Shown here: piece after piece, positions 9,385 through 16,848 of the stretch
Position numbering within the stretch: position 1 is the first letter of the stretch
Layout: each line of letters begins with the position of its first letter
Assembly: GCA_001596135.1 (NCBI GenBank)
Contig: CP014773.1
Location: 3,410,001-3,474,000, forward strand
Length of the DNA: 64,000 nucleotides
Source: Mucilaginibacter sp. PAMC 26640
Lineage (GTDB): Bacteria; Bacteroidota; Bacteroidia; Sphingobacteriales; Sphingobacteriaceae
Direction: 5' to 3'
The notes under the pieces: model-generated
The model's input: only the letters and a program-made list of their open reading frames with translations
Databases searched by the model: none
What the model was told of the DNA's origin: nothing
Program-made: the position numbers and the translations under genes

Positions 9385-10305
9385 ATGAATAGAATAGAAC
9401 CAATAGTATGCCTAAAAAGACTTTTATGCATATTTCTGCTGCTATCGGGCACCGGGGCAGTGGCCCAACAAAATGCATTTAGTTATAACCAATATGCGGA
9501 TAACCTAACACCAGTGAATCCCGCATACTCCCTCCTCGATAAAGCAGGTAATGTCAACCTATTGGGCAGGCGGCAATTCATTGGTTTAGAAGGTGCACCA
9601 GCCAGTTTATTAATGAGCGCCAGTTTTCCTTTGGAAGCTTTTGGTGCGGCAGCAGGTTTGTTTTTAGTGAATGATAAATTTGCTGTAGAGAACCAAACAG
9701 AAGTAAATGCTTTTTTTGCCAAATCAATACGGTTAACAAGCACTTCTTTCTTATCTGTTTCATTAAATGCCGGTGTTAGAAGTTATTTAGCCAACTACTC
9801 ATCACTTGATGCTAACGACCCCGTGTTTAGCAGCGATGTGCGCGAAATCAAGCCCAATATCGGTTTTGGCATCATGTTTTTCAGTGAGCACTATTACGTT
9901 GGACTATCGGTGCCCGAGCTAAGTTTCAGAAATTTAGGGGCAGGCTCTGTTCAACAGGCCAATTACCTTCGCAGTCACTATTATTTTAGCGGCGGTGTGC
10001 TTGCAAAAATAAACGATGATATTCAGTTTAAGCCTGCAACGTTGGTATCCTATCTGCAAGGTTCGCCGGTTATAGCTGATTTATCAGGTACGTTTTATTT
10101 GAAAGAGCAATTTGGTTTGGGTGTTAACTACCGCACCAATAAACAAGTAGCGGGTATAATCTCTGTAAATTCCAATAGTTTTAAAGTGGGCTATAGCTAT
10201 CAGTTCGGCACGTCCTCTGCTAACTTGGGGGGATATAATAATGCCACCCACGAGTTAAGTATCAGCTATCGCTGGGGTACAGATCTGCAGCGAAAGTTGC
10301 TTTAA
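9385..10305 (+). CDS. PorP/SprF family type IX secretion system membrane protein
   Basis: Members of this family are outer-membrane beta-barrels of ~300 residues. SprF is needed to export the gliding adhesin SprB, and many paralogues accompany individual type IX substrates. The ATG at 9385 gives 306 residues starting with a signal peptide (MNRIEPIVCLKRLLCIFLLLSGTGAVAQ). The mature N-terminus has the family hallmark YNQYADNLTPVNPAYS, followed by alternating beta-strand patterns to the C-terminus. An upstream ATG at 9322 is in frame but would bury the signal peptide. No large adhesin gene is adjacent, so its partner is unknown. Confidence 0.9.
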   Translation: MNRIEPIVCLKRLLCIFLLLSGTGAVAQQNAFSYNQYADNLTPVNPAYSLLDKAGNVNLLGRRQFIGLEGAPASLLMSASFPLEAFGAAAGLFLVNDKFAVENQTEVNAFFAKSIRLTSTSFLSVSLNAGVRSYLANYSSLDANDPVFSSDVREIKPNIGFGIMFFSEHYYVGLSVPELSFRNLGAGSVQQANYLRSHYYFSGGVLAKINDDIQFKPATLVSYLQGSPVIADLSGTFYLKEQFGLGVNYRTNKQVAGIISVNSNSFKVGYSYQFGTSSANLGGYNNATHELSISYRWGTDLQRKLL

Positions 10306-10444
10306 AAATTTAGAGATATCCCTTTCAAAAACAATCATTTATAACTTCATCTAAATTCTGTCTTGGATCTTATACTGAAAAACTAAGAATATAAGCACTG
10401 TTGATCCAACCAAATAGCCATTAAGTATTCCAGGGTATGCCCGA

Positions 10445-10540
10445 TCAGGCCATCTTAGCAATTTTTTTTTTAATCACAGCTAAATGTCGTTCAACCACGC
10501 CATTTCGCTTGCTGTGGCTTTGAGCGCTTCTGGATACGGA
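10445..10540 (-). pseudogene. Decayed transposase/integrase fragment
   Basis: Read on the minus strand, 10513-10445 encodes KRNGVVERHLAVIKKK followed by a stop. The N-G-V-V-E-R pattern with a downstream lysine resembles the last catalytic block (the E of DDE) of retroviral-type integrase transposases. No start, D residues or inverted repeats remain, so this is a scrap of an old IS. The rest of the 10306-10677 gap shows no gene. Confidence 0.4.
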
Positions 10541-10677
10541 ACTGTTAATTTATGCTAAATAATGACGGATGTTAAAATGTTTTTAGGCCATAATCGTCTT
10601 TACTGGAAACGCCCGAACAATTACAGAACCGGTATTTTCATTTTAGTGTCACAAACACACTAACCTGATAAAATATC

Positions 10678-10719
10678 GTAAACTGGGTTGACTAATATAG
10701 TCAACTTAGTTTACCTTTG
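10678..10719. promoter_or_regulatory. 37-bp palindromic operator over a Bacteroidota-type promoter
   Basis: A perfect inner palindrome GTTGACTA-ATA-TAGTCAAC (10687-10705) is flanked by a second pair of arms, GTAAACT (10678-10684) and AGTTTAC (10708-10714). A promoter of the TTG-N17-23-TAnnTTTG class lies on it: TTG at 10688-10690 and TACCTTTG at 10712-10719, 21 bases apart. A dimer bound here would cover the whole promoter. The most likely binder is the MarR protein encoded at 13658, which has half of the same site upstream of it. Confidence 0.75.
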
Positions 10720-10737
10720 TATCATTATCTCGAAGCC

Positions 10738-11034
10738 ATGAAAACAGCTAACTCAACAACAAACAATAATACTCCGGTTTTCGCCGGGTTTGCTAATAGC
10801 GCATTTGTTAAGGCATCTGCCAAATACCTGGCCGATGCCTTAGGGGAGGGTATAAAGCAGAGTTTGAATGGGATGGATATTAATGTTGAGTTCATCACCT
10901 TAACTGCTCGCAGCCTTGCACAAACATCGGGCAACATGGTGAAAAAATTCATCTCAAAATACAGCAATGAAGGCCGCCAGTTGGCCGACCGCCGCTACAA
11001 TTATAATAACAATACAACCTTATCGCACTCTTAA
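10738..11034 (+). CDS. Small hypothetical protein, first gene of the MarR-linked operon
   Basis: This 98-residue protein (MKTANSTTNNNTPVFAGFANS...) matches no family I know. It has Asn/Thr-rich ends (TTNNN near the start; NYNNNTTLSHS at the end) around a probably helical core (ASAKYLADALGEGIKQSL). There is no signal peptide or membrane helix, so it is probably cytoplasmic. The ATG at 10738 lies 18 bases beyond the -7 element; an upstream TTG at 10717 overlaps that element and cannot be the start. It is followed after 14 bases by a DUF5686 outer-membrane protein. Confidence 0.7.
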   Translation: MKTANSTTNNNTPVFAGFANSAFVKASAKYLADALGEGIKQSLNGMDINVEFITLTARSLAQTSGNMVKKFISKYSNEGRQLADRRYNYNNNTTLSHS

Positions 11035-11048
11035 TAGCACACATCACA

Positions 11049-13610
11049 ATGAAAACCTTTTACAAAACGCTTTTTTCGAAAAGCATTTTACTTATCACCT
11101 TAATTTCGGCCTCACTTACACTTCATGCGCAAACCACCGTGGTGAAAGGTACCGTTACTGACGCTAAAACACACCAGGCAATGCCCTATGTTACGGTAAC
11201 CTTTGCTAACACAACCATAGGCGGAGGTACTACTACACAGGGCCGTTACAGTATCAGCACCACGGCAAATTACAACCGAATCCAGGTCAGTTTCGTAGGC
11301 TTTAAAACCGCCACGCGCAACATTGAAGTTGGTAAAGAGCAGGAGATCAACATTGCGTTAGTTGAGGATAACCACAGTTTGAACGAGGTGGTGGTAAAAT
11401 CGGGTAAAAAGAAAAAATACACCAATAAAGATAACCCTGCAGTTGAATTGATTCGCCAGGTTATAGCCCACAAAAAGCAGAATCAATTAGAGAATTACAA
11501 CTATGCCGAGTACAAGCAGTACGAGCGGATGAACTTCGCCCTGAGCAACGTGAGCGAAAAATTCAGGAACAAGCGCATTTTTAAAAATTACCAGTTCCTT
11601 TTCCGCGAACAGGATTCTACTGCCATTGGTGGTAAAACCTTGTTGCCTTTGTACCAGGAAGAAAAACTCTCAGATAATTATTTCCGCAAGGCACCTTATG
11701 CTAAAAAGCAGGTGATATCTGCCAACAAGCAAGTTAAATACGACGAGAGCTTTATAGATAACCAGGGCTTAACTGCTTATTTCAACAGGATGTACCAGGA
11801 TATCAATATTTACGATAATAATGTATCCTTACTCAGCAACCAATTGCTGAGCCCAATTGCCGATCACTCCCCGGATTTTTATAAATTCTTTATTACCGAT
11901 ACCCTAAAAGATCAGCAGCCAAACCTGATCGAGCTAAGTTTTACCCCGCGTAATACAAACGGTTTATTATTTGAAGGAAAAATATATATTACGATGGATG
12001 GTAATTTTGCTGTGCAGAACGCGCAGCTGAATGTCAACAAAAACATCAACCTTAACTTTGTAAGGCAGATGCAGGCCACCCTTGCTTTTGAGAAAAACAA
12101 CGATGGCAAATACCATTTGAGTCAAAGCGATCTGAAGATTGAATTTGGGCTGAACAAAAATAAAGGCGGTGGTGTATATGGTGAGCGTTTGGTTACCGTA
12201 AATAATTTTGTAATTAACTCGCCCCGTACCGATGATACTTACAAGGGGCCGGCCCAGATAGTGGCAGCCAACGCAGCCGATAAAGACGACACCTACTGGC
12301 TCATGAGCCGCCCGGATACGCTGGATGCCGCAGCTGCAAGCATTTATAAAAACATAGATAGCCTGCAAACTATTCCCTCGTTCAAAAAAACGATGGATAT
12401 TGCAACCCTGCTGTTTGCCGGGTATAAAAACTATGGCAAGTTTGAAGTTGGCCCGGCTAATACCTTTTACAGCTTTAACCCGGTAGAAGGTTTCCGGGGC
12501 CGTATTGGTGGCCGCAGCACGCCTGAGCTGAGTAAACGTTACTATTTTGAAACCTACGGTGCCTACGGTACAAAAGATCAGCGATGGAAGTATTTTTTGA
12601 GCAGTACATACTCGCTCAACAACAAATCTATCTACTCCTTTCCGCAGAATTATATCCGGGCGAGTTTCCAGCACGATACCAAGGTGCCGGGCCAGGAGTT
12701 GCAGTTTGTACAGGAGAGTAACTTCCTGTTATCTTTTAAACGTGGCGCAAATGATACCTGGTTATACAATGATATTTTCAGGTTGGATTATGTGCATGAA
12801 TTCACTAATCACGTATCCTACGCGCTTGGCTTTAAAAAATGGAATCAAAGCGCTGCCGGCTCATTGGTGTTTGAAAACCTTTTGCCAAACGGTAACCTCA
12901 ATAATGTGGGAGTTATCCGCACGTCAGAGCTATCAGCACAGCTGCGGTGGGCGCCACACGAAAAATTTTACCAGGGCAAACTGTACCGTACTCCCATACC
13001 TGATAAGTACCCGGTATTTACACTTAACTATGCACAGGGTGTAAAAGGCCTTGCAGGTGGAGATTACAACTATCAAAACGTTACTGCCAATATTACTAAA
13101 CGTTTCTACCTGTCGCAGTTAGGGTTTACTGATGTAAGTACGGAAGGTGGTTATTTATTTGGCCAGGTGCCTTTTCCGCTACTGGATATTCACCATGCCA
13201 ACCAAACTTATGCCTTTCAGTTGTACTCGTACAACCTGATGAATTTCCAGGAGTTTGTGAGTGATCACTATGCAAGCATCGCTATCGACCATAACTTTAA
13301 CGGTTTCCTGTTTAACCGTGTGCCATTGTTAAGGAAATTGAAGCTGCGCGAAGTTATCGACTTTAAAGCCCTTTGGGGCGGCGTACGCAGTGAGAATGAT
13401 CCGACTAATAACGGTAGCCTGCTGCGTTTCCCTTCTGGTGCTAATGGCGGTACTTACTCTTTAGGATCAACGCCCTATGCAGAAGGAAGTATAGGTGTTG
13501 GAAATATATTTAAGGTGCTGCGGGTAGACCTGGTGAAGCGTTTTACTTACCTCGATAATCCGGGTGCTCCAAAGTACGGAGTGCGCGCATTTGTTAAGTT
13601 CGATTTTTAA
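11049..13610 (+). CDS. CarboxypepD_reg-like / DUF5686 outer-membrane protein
   Basis: This 853-residue protein begins with a signal peptide (MKTFYKTLFSKSILLITLISASLTLHAQ), then a carboxypeptidase-regulatory-like Ig domain (about 30-115, TVVKGTVTDAKTHQAMPYVTV), then the long DUF5686 region ending in strand-rich sequence that finishes in KFDF, as outer-membrane barrels do. The family is common in Bacteroidota; its function is not established. A clear paralogue lies at 42220-44790; both share NPAVELIR and the VGPA(N/S)TFYSFNPVEGFR block. It is probably co-transcribed with the small gene upstream under the palindromic operator. Confidence 0.88.
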   Translation: MKTFYKTLFSKSILLITLISASLTLHAQTTVVKGTVTDAKTHQAMPYVTVTFANTTIGGGTTTQGRYSISTTANYNRIQVSFVGFKTATRNIEVGKEQEINIALVEDNHSLNEVVVKSGKKKKYTNKDNPAVELIRQVIAHKKQNQLENYNYAEYKQYERMNFALSNVSEKFRNKRIFKNYQFLFREQDSTAIGGKTLLPLYQEEKLSDNYFRKAPYAKKQVISANKQVKYDESFIDNQGLTAYFNRMYQDINIYDNNVSLLSNQLLSPIADHSPDFYKFFITDTLKDQQPNLIELSFTPRNTNGLLFEGKIYITMDGNFAVQNAQLNVNKNINLNFVRQMQATLAFEKNNDGKYHLSQSDLKIEFGLNKNKGGGVYGERLVTVNNFVINSPRTDDTYKGPAQIVAANAADKDDTYWLMSRPDTLDAAAASIYKNIDSLQTIPSFKKTMDIATLLFAGYKNYGKFEVGPANTFYSFNPVEGFRGRIGGRSTPELSKRYYFETYGAYGTKDQRWKYFLSSTYSLNNKSIYSFPQNYIRASFQHDTKVPGQELQFVQESNFLLSFKRGANDTWLYNDIFRLDYVHEFTNHVSYALGFKKWNQSAAGSLVFENLLPNGNLNNVGVIRTSELSAQLRWAPHEKFYQGKLYRTPIPDKYPVFTLNYAQGVKGLAGGDYNYQNVTANITKRFYLSQLGFTDVSTEGGYLFGQVPFPLLDIHHANQTYAFQLYSYNLMNFQEFVSDHYASIAIDHNFNGFLFNRVPLLRKLKLREVIDFKALWGGVRSENDPTNNGSLLRFPSGANGGTYSLGSTPYAEGSIGVGNIFKVLRVDLVKRFTYLDNPGAPKYGVRAFVKFDF

Positions 13611-13619
13611 CGTAAATTC

Positions 13620-13635
13620 GTAAACCAGGTTGACT
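13620..13635 (+). promoter_or_regulatory. Half-operator upstream of marR
   Basis: GTAAACCAGGTTGACT (13620-13635) matches 14 of 16 bases of GTAAACTGGGTTGACT, the left half of the palindrome at 10678-10714. It lies 22 bases before the marR start. This suggests that MarR controls its own gene and the upstream operon through the same sequence. GTTAAC at 13643-13648 may be a degenerate second arm. Confidence 0.6.
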
Positions 13636-13657
13636 TTTAATTGTTAACACTATTAAC

Positions 13658-14140
13658 ATGGGAGATACTTGTAATACAATAGAAGATTCACAGCGAATCA
13701 CCTGTAAACTGGTGTATATGCTGAAGCGGGCTATGGACGAGTGGAGCATGAAAAAGCTTTGCCGGATGAATCATCTCGATTTTAATAATGCGCATTTGCC
13801 GTTTTTTATGAGCATTGGTACCACCGGCATCACCAATAATGCCCTGGCCGCTAAACTGAATGTAAGCAAGCAGGCAGCAAGTAAGATTGTTAAGGAGTTG
13901 GAAGCCACTAATATGGTGCGAAGCGAAAAAAGTCCGGATGATGCGCGTGCAGTTATGCTGTATTTAACGGACGAAGGTGAAAAATTCTATCACCATTTAA
14001 AGGGCCAGGTAGAATACCTGGAGAATGAATACAAAAAAGTTGTAGGCGTAAAAAATTACGAAACAGCTATTGATGTGATGTTAAAACTGGTACAATTTCA
14101 CGATAATTATAATTGCTCCGGATCAGAGACGACGGTTTAA
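13658..14140 (+). CDS. MarR-family transcriptional regulator
   Basis: This 160-residue winged-helix repressor probably binds as a dimer to a palindrome and releases it when a ligand binds. The recognition region ITNNALAAKLNVSKQAASKIVKELEATNMV (about 56-85) is followed by the wing motif PDDARAVMLYLTDEG, the usual D-x-R-x(5)-L-T signature. The N-terminal CKLVYMLKRAMDEW and the C-terminal helices would form the dimer interface. It starts 47 bases after the DUF5686 gene and is preceded by a half-copy of that operon's operator. The inducer is unknown. Confidence 0.9.
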   Translation: MGDTCNTIEDSQRITCKLVYMLKRAMDEWSMKKLCRMNHLDFNNAHLPFFMSIGTTGITNNALAAKLNVSKQAASKIVKELEATNMVRSEKSPDDARAVMLYLTDEGEKFYHHLKGQVEYLENEYKKVVGVKNYETAIDVMLKLVQFHDNYNCSGSETTV

Positions 14141-14168
14141 TTGTATCATACGGAAAGTATAATATAAA

Positions 14169-14199
14169 GGCCACAGGGTTTTACCGCTGTGGCCTTTTT
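14169..14199 (+). terminator. Rho-independent terminator after marR
   Basis: An 8-bp perfect stem, GGCCACAG (14169-14176) and CTGTGGCC (14187-14194), is followed by TTTTT. It ends the marR transcript. Confidence 0.88.
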
Positions 14200-14282
14200 G
14201 TATTTGATAAAGGTTAAAATTCAATAAGCGAACAAATTCGTCTTCGTTTAAAATGTGGTAATTAAATTTCTATACTTGCATA

Positions 14283-14864
14283 ATGGATCATTCACCCATT
14301 TTAGCCAACATTGCCAAATATGTTATTCTTACCAGCGAGGAAGAAACTTATTTCACTTCGCTGCTTCGTTATAAAAAGATAAAGCGTAAACAATATTTGC
14401 TGGAAGAGGGTGAAATTAACACGAAGGTTAATTTTGTGATCAGCGGTTGCCTGCGAAGTTACGCGGTTGATAAAAATGGCGGCGAACATGTATTACAATT
14501 TGCCCCTCCCGGCTGGTGGATAGTTGATATGCGCAGCCTCTTGCAACATGAACCCGCACGCCTAAACATAGATGCCATTGAAGAAAGTGAGATCTTTTCT
14601 ATAAACAAACCAGATCTGGACGCCCTGCAGCTAAAATTTACAAAGTTTGAACGTTTTGGCCGCATGCTGGCAGAGAATGCTATGGCCACTTATCAGCACC
14701 GCCAGATAGATGGGATGATCCTCAGCGCGATGGAACGCTACGCTAATTTCTGTACACTTTATCCTTCGCTTATCCGGAGCCTTCCTCAAAAACAGGTGGC
14801 CTCCTACATTGGCGTAACGCCCGAGTTTTTAAGCAAAATGCTGAATACCGTGATAATTAAGTAG
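14283..14864 (+). CDS. Crp/Fnr-family transcriptional regulator
   Basis: This 193-residue protein has an N-terminal cyclic-nucleotide-binding-type barrel (about 20-115: KRKQYLLEEGEINTKVNFVISGCLRSY...) and a short C-terminal helix-turn-helix (LPQKQVASYIGVTPEFLSKML), the arrangement usual for the many small Crp-like regulators of Bacteroidota. No cysteine cluster for an iron-sulfur centre is present, so it is not an Fnr-type oxygen sensor. It ends about 180 bases before the first pirin gene on the same strand and could regulate it; that link is only positional. Confidence 0.88.
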   Translation: MDHSPILANIAKYVILTSEEETYFTSLLRYKKIKRKQYLLEEGEINTKVNFVISGCLRSYAVDKNGGEHVLQFAPPGWWIVDMRSLLQHEPARLNIDAIEESEIFSINKPDLDALQLKFTKFERFGRMLAENAMATYQHRQIDGMILSAMERYANFCTLYPSLIRSLPQKQVASYIGVTPEFLSKMLNTVIIK

Positions 14865-14963
14865 TATTTAACTCTCATTCTTGTCATTGCAAGCAAGTTC
14901 AGCGACTATTGATATTATATCAATCAGCTTGATTACTAAGCTTTAATCTGCTAATTTCTTAAT

Positions 14964-15025
14964 CTACATTAACAATTCCAGTTAACCTACTTTATTGGGC
15001 ATCGTTAATTAACCGGGTATCTTTG
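14964..15025 (+). promoter_or_regulatory. Promoter of the pirin operon with an upstream element
   Basis: TTG at 14995-14997 and TATCTTTG at 15018-15025 form a -33/-7 pair with a 20-base spacer, close to the Bacteroidota consensus, ending 20 bases before the pirin ATG. Further upstream, CTACATTAAC (14964-14973) and TTAACCTAC are also present before the MhqO-like gene at 28640. Confidence 0.65.
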
Positions 15026-15045
15026 TACTATACCGAGCAATTCAG

Positions 15046-15915
15046 ATGAAAAAATCGATAGAAAGAATGATCCCCCGCCCGGCAAGACCGGGAATGGTTG
15101 GTGATGGTTTCAGGGTTTATAATATGATACCCGGTGCAGGTATTTCACAACAGCGCATTAGTCCGTTTTTGATGCTTGATTTTAATGCCGAGTTTGATTT
15201 TGGACCGTCGGATCATTTGAGAGGGGTAGATGTACATCCGCATAAAGGTTTCGAAACCGTCACCATTGCCTACAAAGGCAGTGTGGCCCATCATGATAGT
15301 ACCGGTAATAGTGGTGTTATTAATCCCGGTGACGTACAATGGATGACAGCGGGAACAGGTATACTGCATAAGGAATATCACGAAGAAGAATTTTCGCGAA
15401 AAGGCGGGCCATTCGAGATGGTGCAGCTTTGGGTAAATCTGCCGAAAAAATATAAAAACACTCCGGCCAATTACCAGCCGATCACCGCCGCCCAAATGGG
15501 CAAAATAACTTTGCCGGATGATGCCGGTTTAGTAAATGTTATTGCTGGTACATATAATGAAATTAAAGGCCCGGCCAGTACATTTTCACCGGTAAATCTT
15601 TTCGATATCAAACTGAAGCAAGGGGGGCAGACCAGTTTCACCGTACCGGCCGACCATAATACTGCCTTGCTGGTTATCAATGGAAATGTAACTGTGAACG
15701 GTGAGCCGGCTAAAGAACACAGCTTCATCCTGTTTAAAAACGATGGTGAAGACATAACACTTATTGCTGGTACTGATGCAGTGCTTTTAGTTTTGAGCGG
15801 AGAGCCTATTAATGAGCCTATAGCCAGTTACGGCCCCTTTGTAATGAACACGCAGCAAGAGATAAGAGAGGCTATTGAAGAATTTCAATCGGGTAAATAT
15901 GGTGTTTTAAACTAA
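15046..15915 (+). CDS. Pirin family protein
   Basis: Pirins are bicupin iron proteins; several bacterial ones have quercetin 2,3-dioxygenase activity. The N-terminal cupin of this 289-residue protein carries the metal-ligand pattern HPHKGFETVT and, about 45 residues later, GTGILHKE. The C-terminal cupin (about 165-245) is followed by the usual tail, GPFVMNTQQEIREAIEEFQSGKYG. The length is normal. A second pirin follows after 78 bases on the same strand, apparently as an ancient tandem duplication. Confidence 0.93.
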   Translation: MKKSIERMIPRPARPGMVGDGFRVYNMIPGAGISQQRISPFLMLDFNAEFDFGPSDHLRGVDVHPHKGFETVTIAYKGSVAHHDSTGNSGVINPGDVQWMTAGTGILHKEYHEEEFSRKGGPFEMVQLWVNLPKKYKNTPANYQPITAAQMGKITLPDDAGLVNVIAGTYNEIKGPASTFSPVNLFDIKLKQGGQTSFTVPADHNTALLVINGNVTVNGEPAKEHSFILFKNDGEDITLIAGTDAVLLVLSGEPINEPIASYGPFVMNTQQEIREAIEEFQSGKYGVLN

Positions 15916-15993
15916 GCTGCATTTTTTACAAAAGAGCAAGCGAAGTAATAGCCCGCGGAGATATCCGCTGCAGGTATGCTCAATTAATACGTT

Positions 15994-16848
15994 ATGAAAA
16001 AGAAGATCCTCCATATCCTTCAGGGCCGCGCAAAGCAGATCACCAAAGATGATACCGTTATACAGCCCTTGCCGCATTTGGATTTTAGGTTTGCTAACCC
16101 GTTTATAGTGCTGCACCATATGGGGCCGAAGGAGATTGCACCCGGGCAGCAATTGCGCATGCATCCGCACCCGCATCGCGGGTTTGCGCCGGTGACTTTT
16201 ATGCTGCAGGGGGAGGGTTATCATCAAGATAGTGCAGGGCACAGTGAAACCATTACAGCAGGTGCTGCGCAATGGATGTTTGCAGGTAAAGGCATTTTAC
16301 ATAGTGAAGGGCCAACAGAACAACTACTGCAAAATGGGGGGACGCAGGAATTGATTCAGCTTTGGGTAAATGTACCGGCAGCCAATAAGTTTGATGAGCC
16401 GACTTATCAATCTGCCACCCGGGCTCAACAGCCAAATGTTTTGGAGCAGGAGGGCGTAAACCTGCAATTGGTGAGCGGTGATTTCGATGGAAAGACTGGG
16501 CCTCTTCATAGCATTACTCCGGTAATTTTGGTAATAGGCAAAATAGAAAAGTGTAAAACGGTGCAACTAGCCGTTACTTCCGGTTATTGGACGCTAATTT
16601 ACGTGATCAGGGGCAGCATCTGCGTCAACCAGGAAAGTATCGCACAGCATAATCTAATCGTTTTTGAAAAAGATAACGAAGAGATTATGCTTACTGCGGA
16701 AATGGATACTCAAATTCTCCTGCTCTCTGCGGAGCCTATTGAAGAACCCGTTGCTGCTAAAGATAACTTTGTGATGAACAGTTCCGCAGAAATAGAACAG
16801 GCAATTGCCGACTATAAAAGCGGTAGGTTTGGTTCGCTGGAGTCGTGA
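15994..16848 (+). CDS. Pirin family protein, second copy
   Basis: This 284-residue pirin has metal ligands in MHPHPHRGFAPVT and GKGILHSE, and a C-terminal tail NFVMNSSAEIEQAIADYKSGRFG that closely matches the preceding pirin. The two are diverged along most of their length, so they are not a recent duplicate. Its last 37 bases overlap, tail to tail, the 3' end of the GAF-protein gene on the opposite strand. The substrate cannot be told from sequence. Confidence 0.92.
   Translation: MKKKILHILQGRAKQITKDDTVIQPLPHLDFRFANPFIVLHHMGPKEIAPGQQLRMHPHPHRGFAPVTFMLQGEGYHQDSAGHSETITAGAAQWMFAGKGILHSEGPTEQLLQNGGTQELIQLWVNVPAANKFDEPTYQSATRAQQPNVLEQEGVNLQLVSGDFDGKTGPLHSITPVILVIGKIEKCKTVQLAVTSGYWTLIYVIRGSICVNQESIAQHNLIVFEKDNEEIMLTAEMDTQILLLSAEPIEEPVAAKDNFVMNSSAEIEQAIADYKSGRFGSLES

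Noticed and set aside
11967..12674. 235-residue minus-strand frame
   Set aside because: It lies antisense within the DUF5686 gene, without a start context or known motif.
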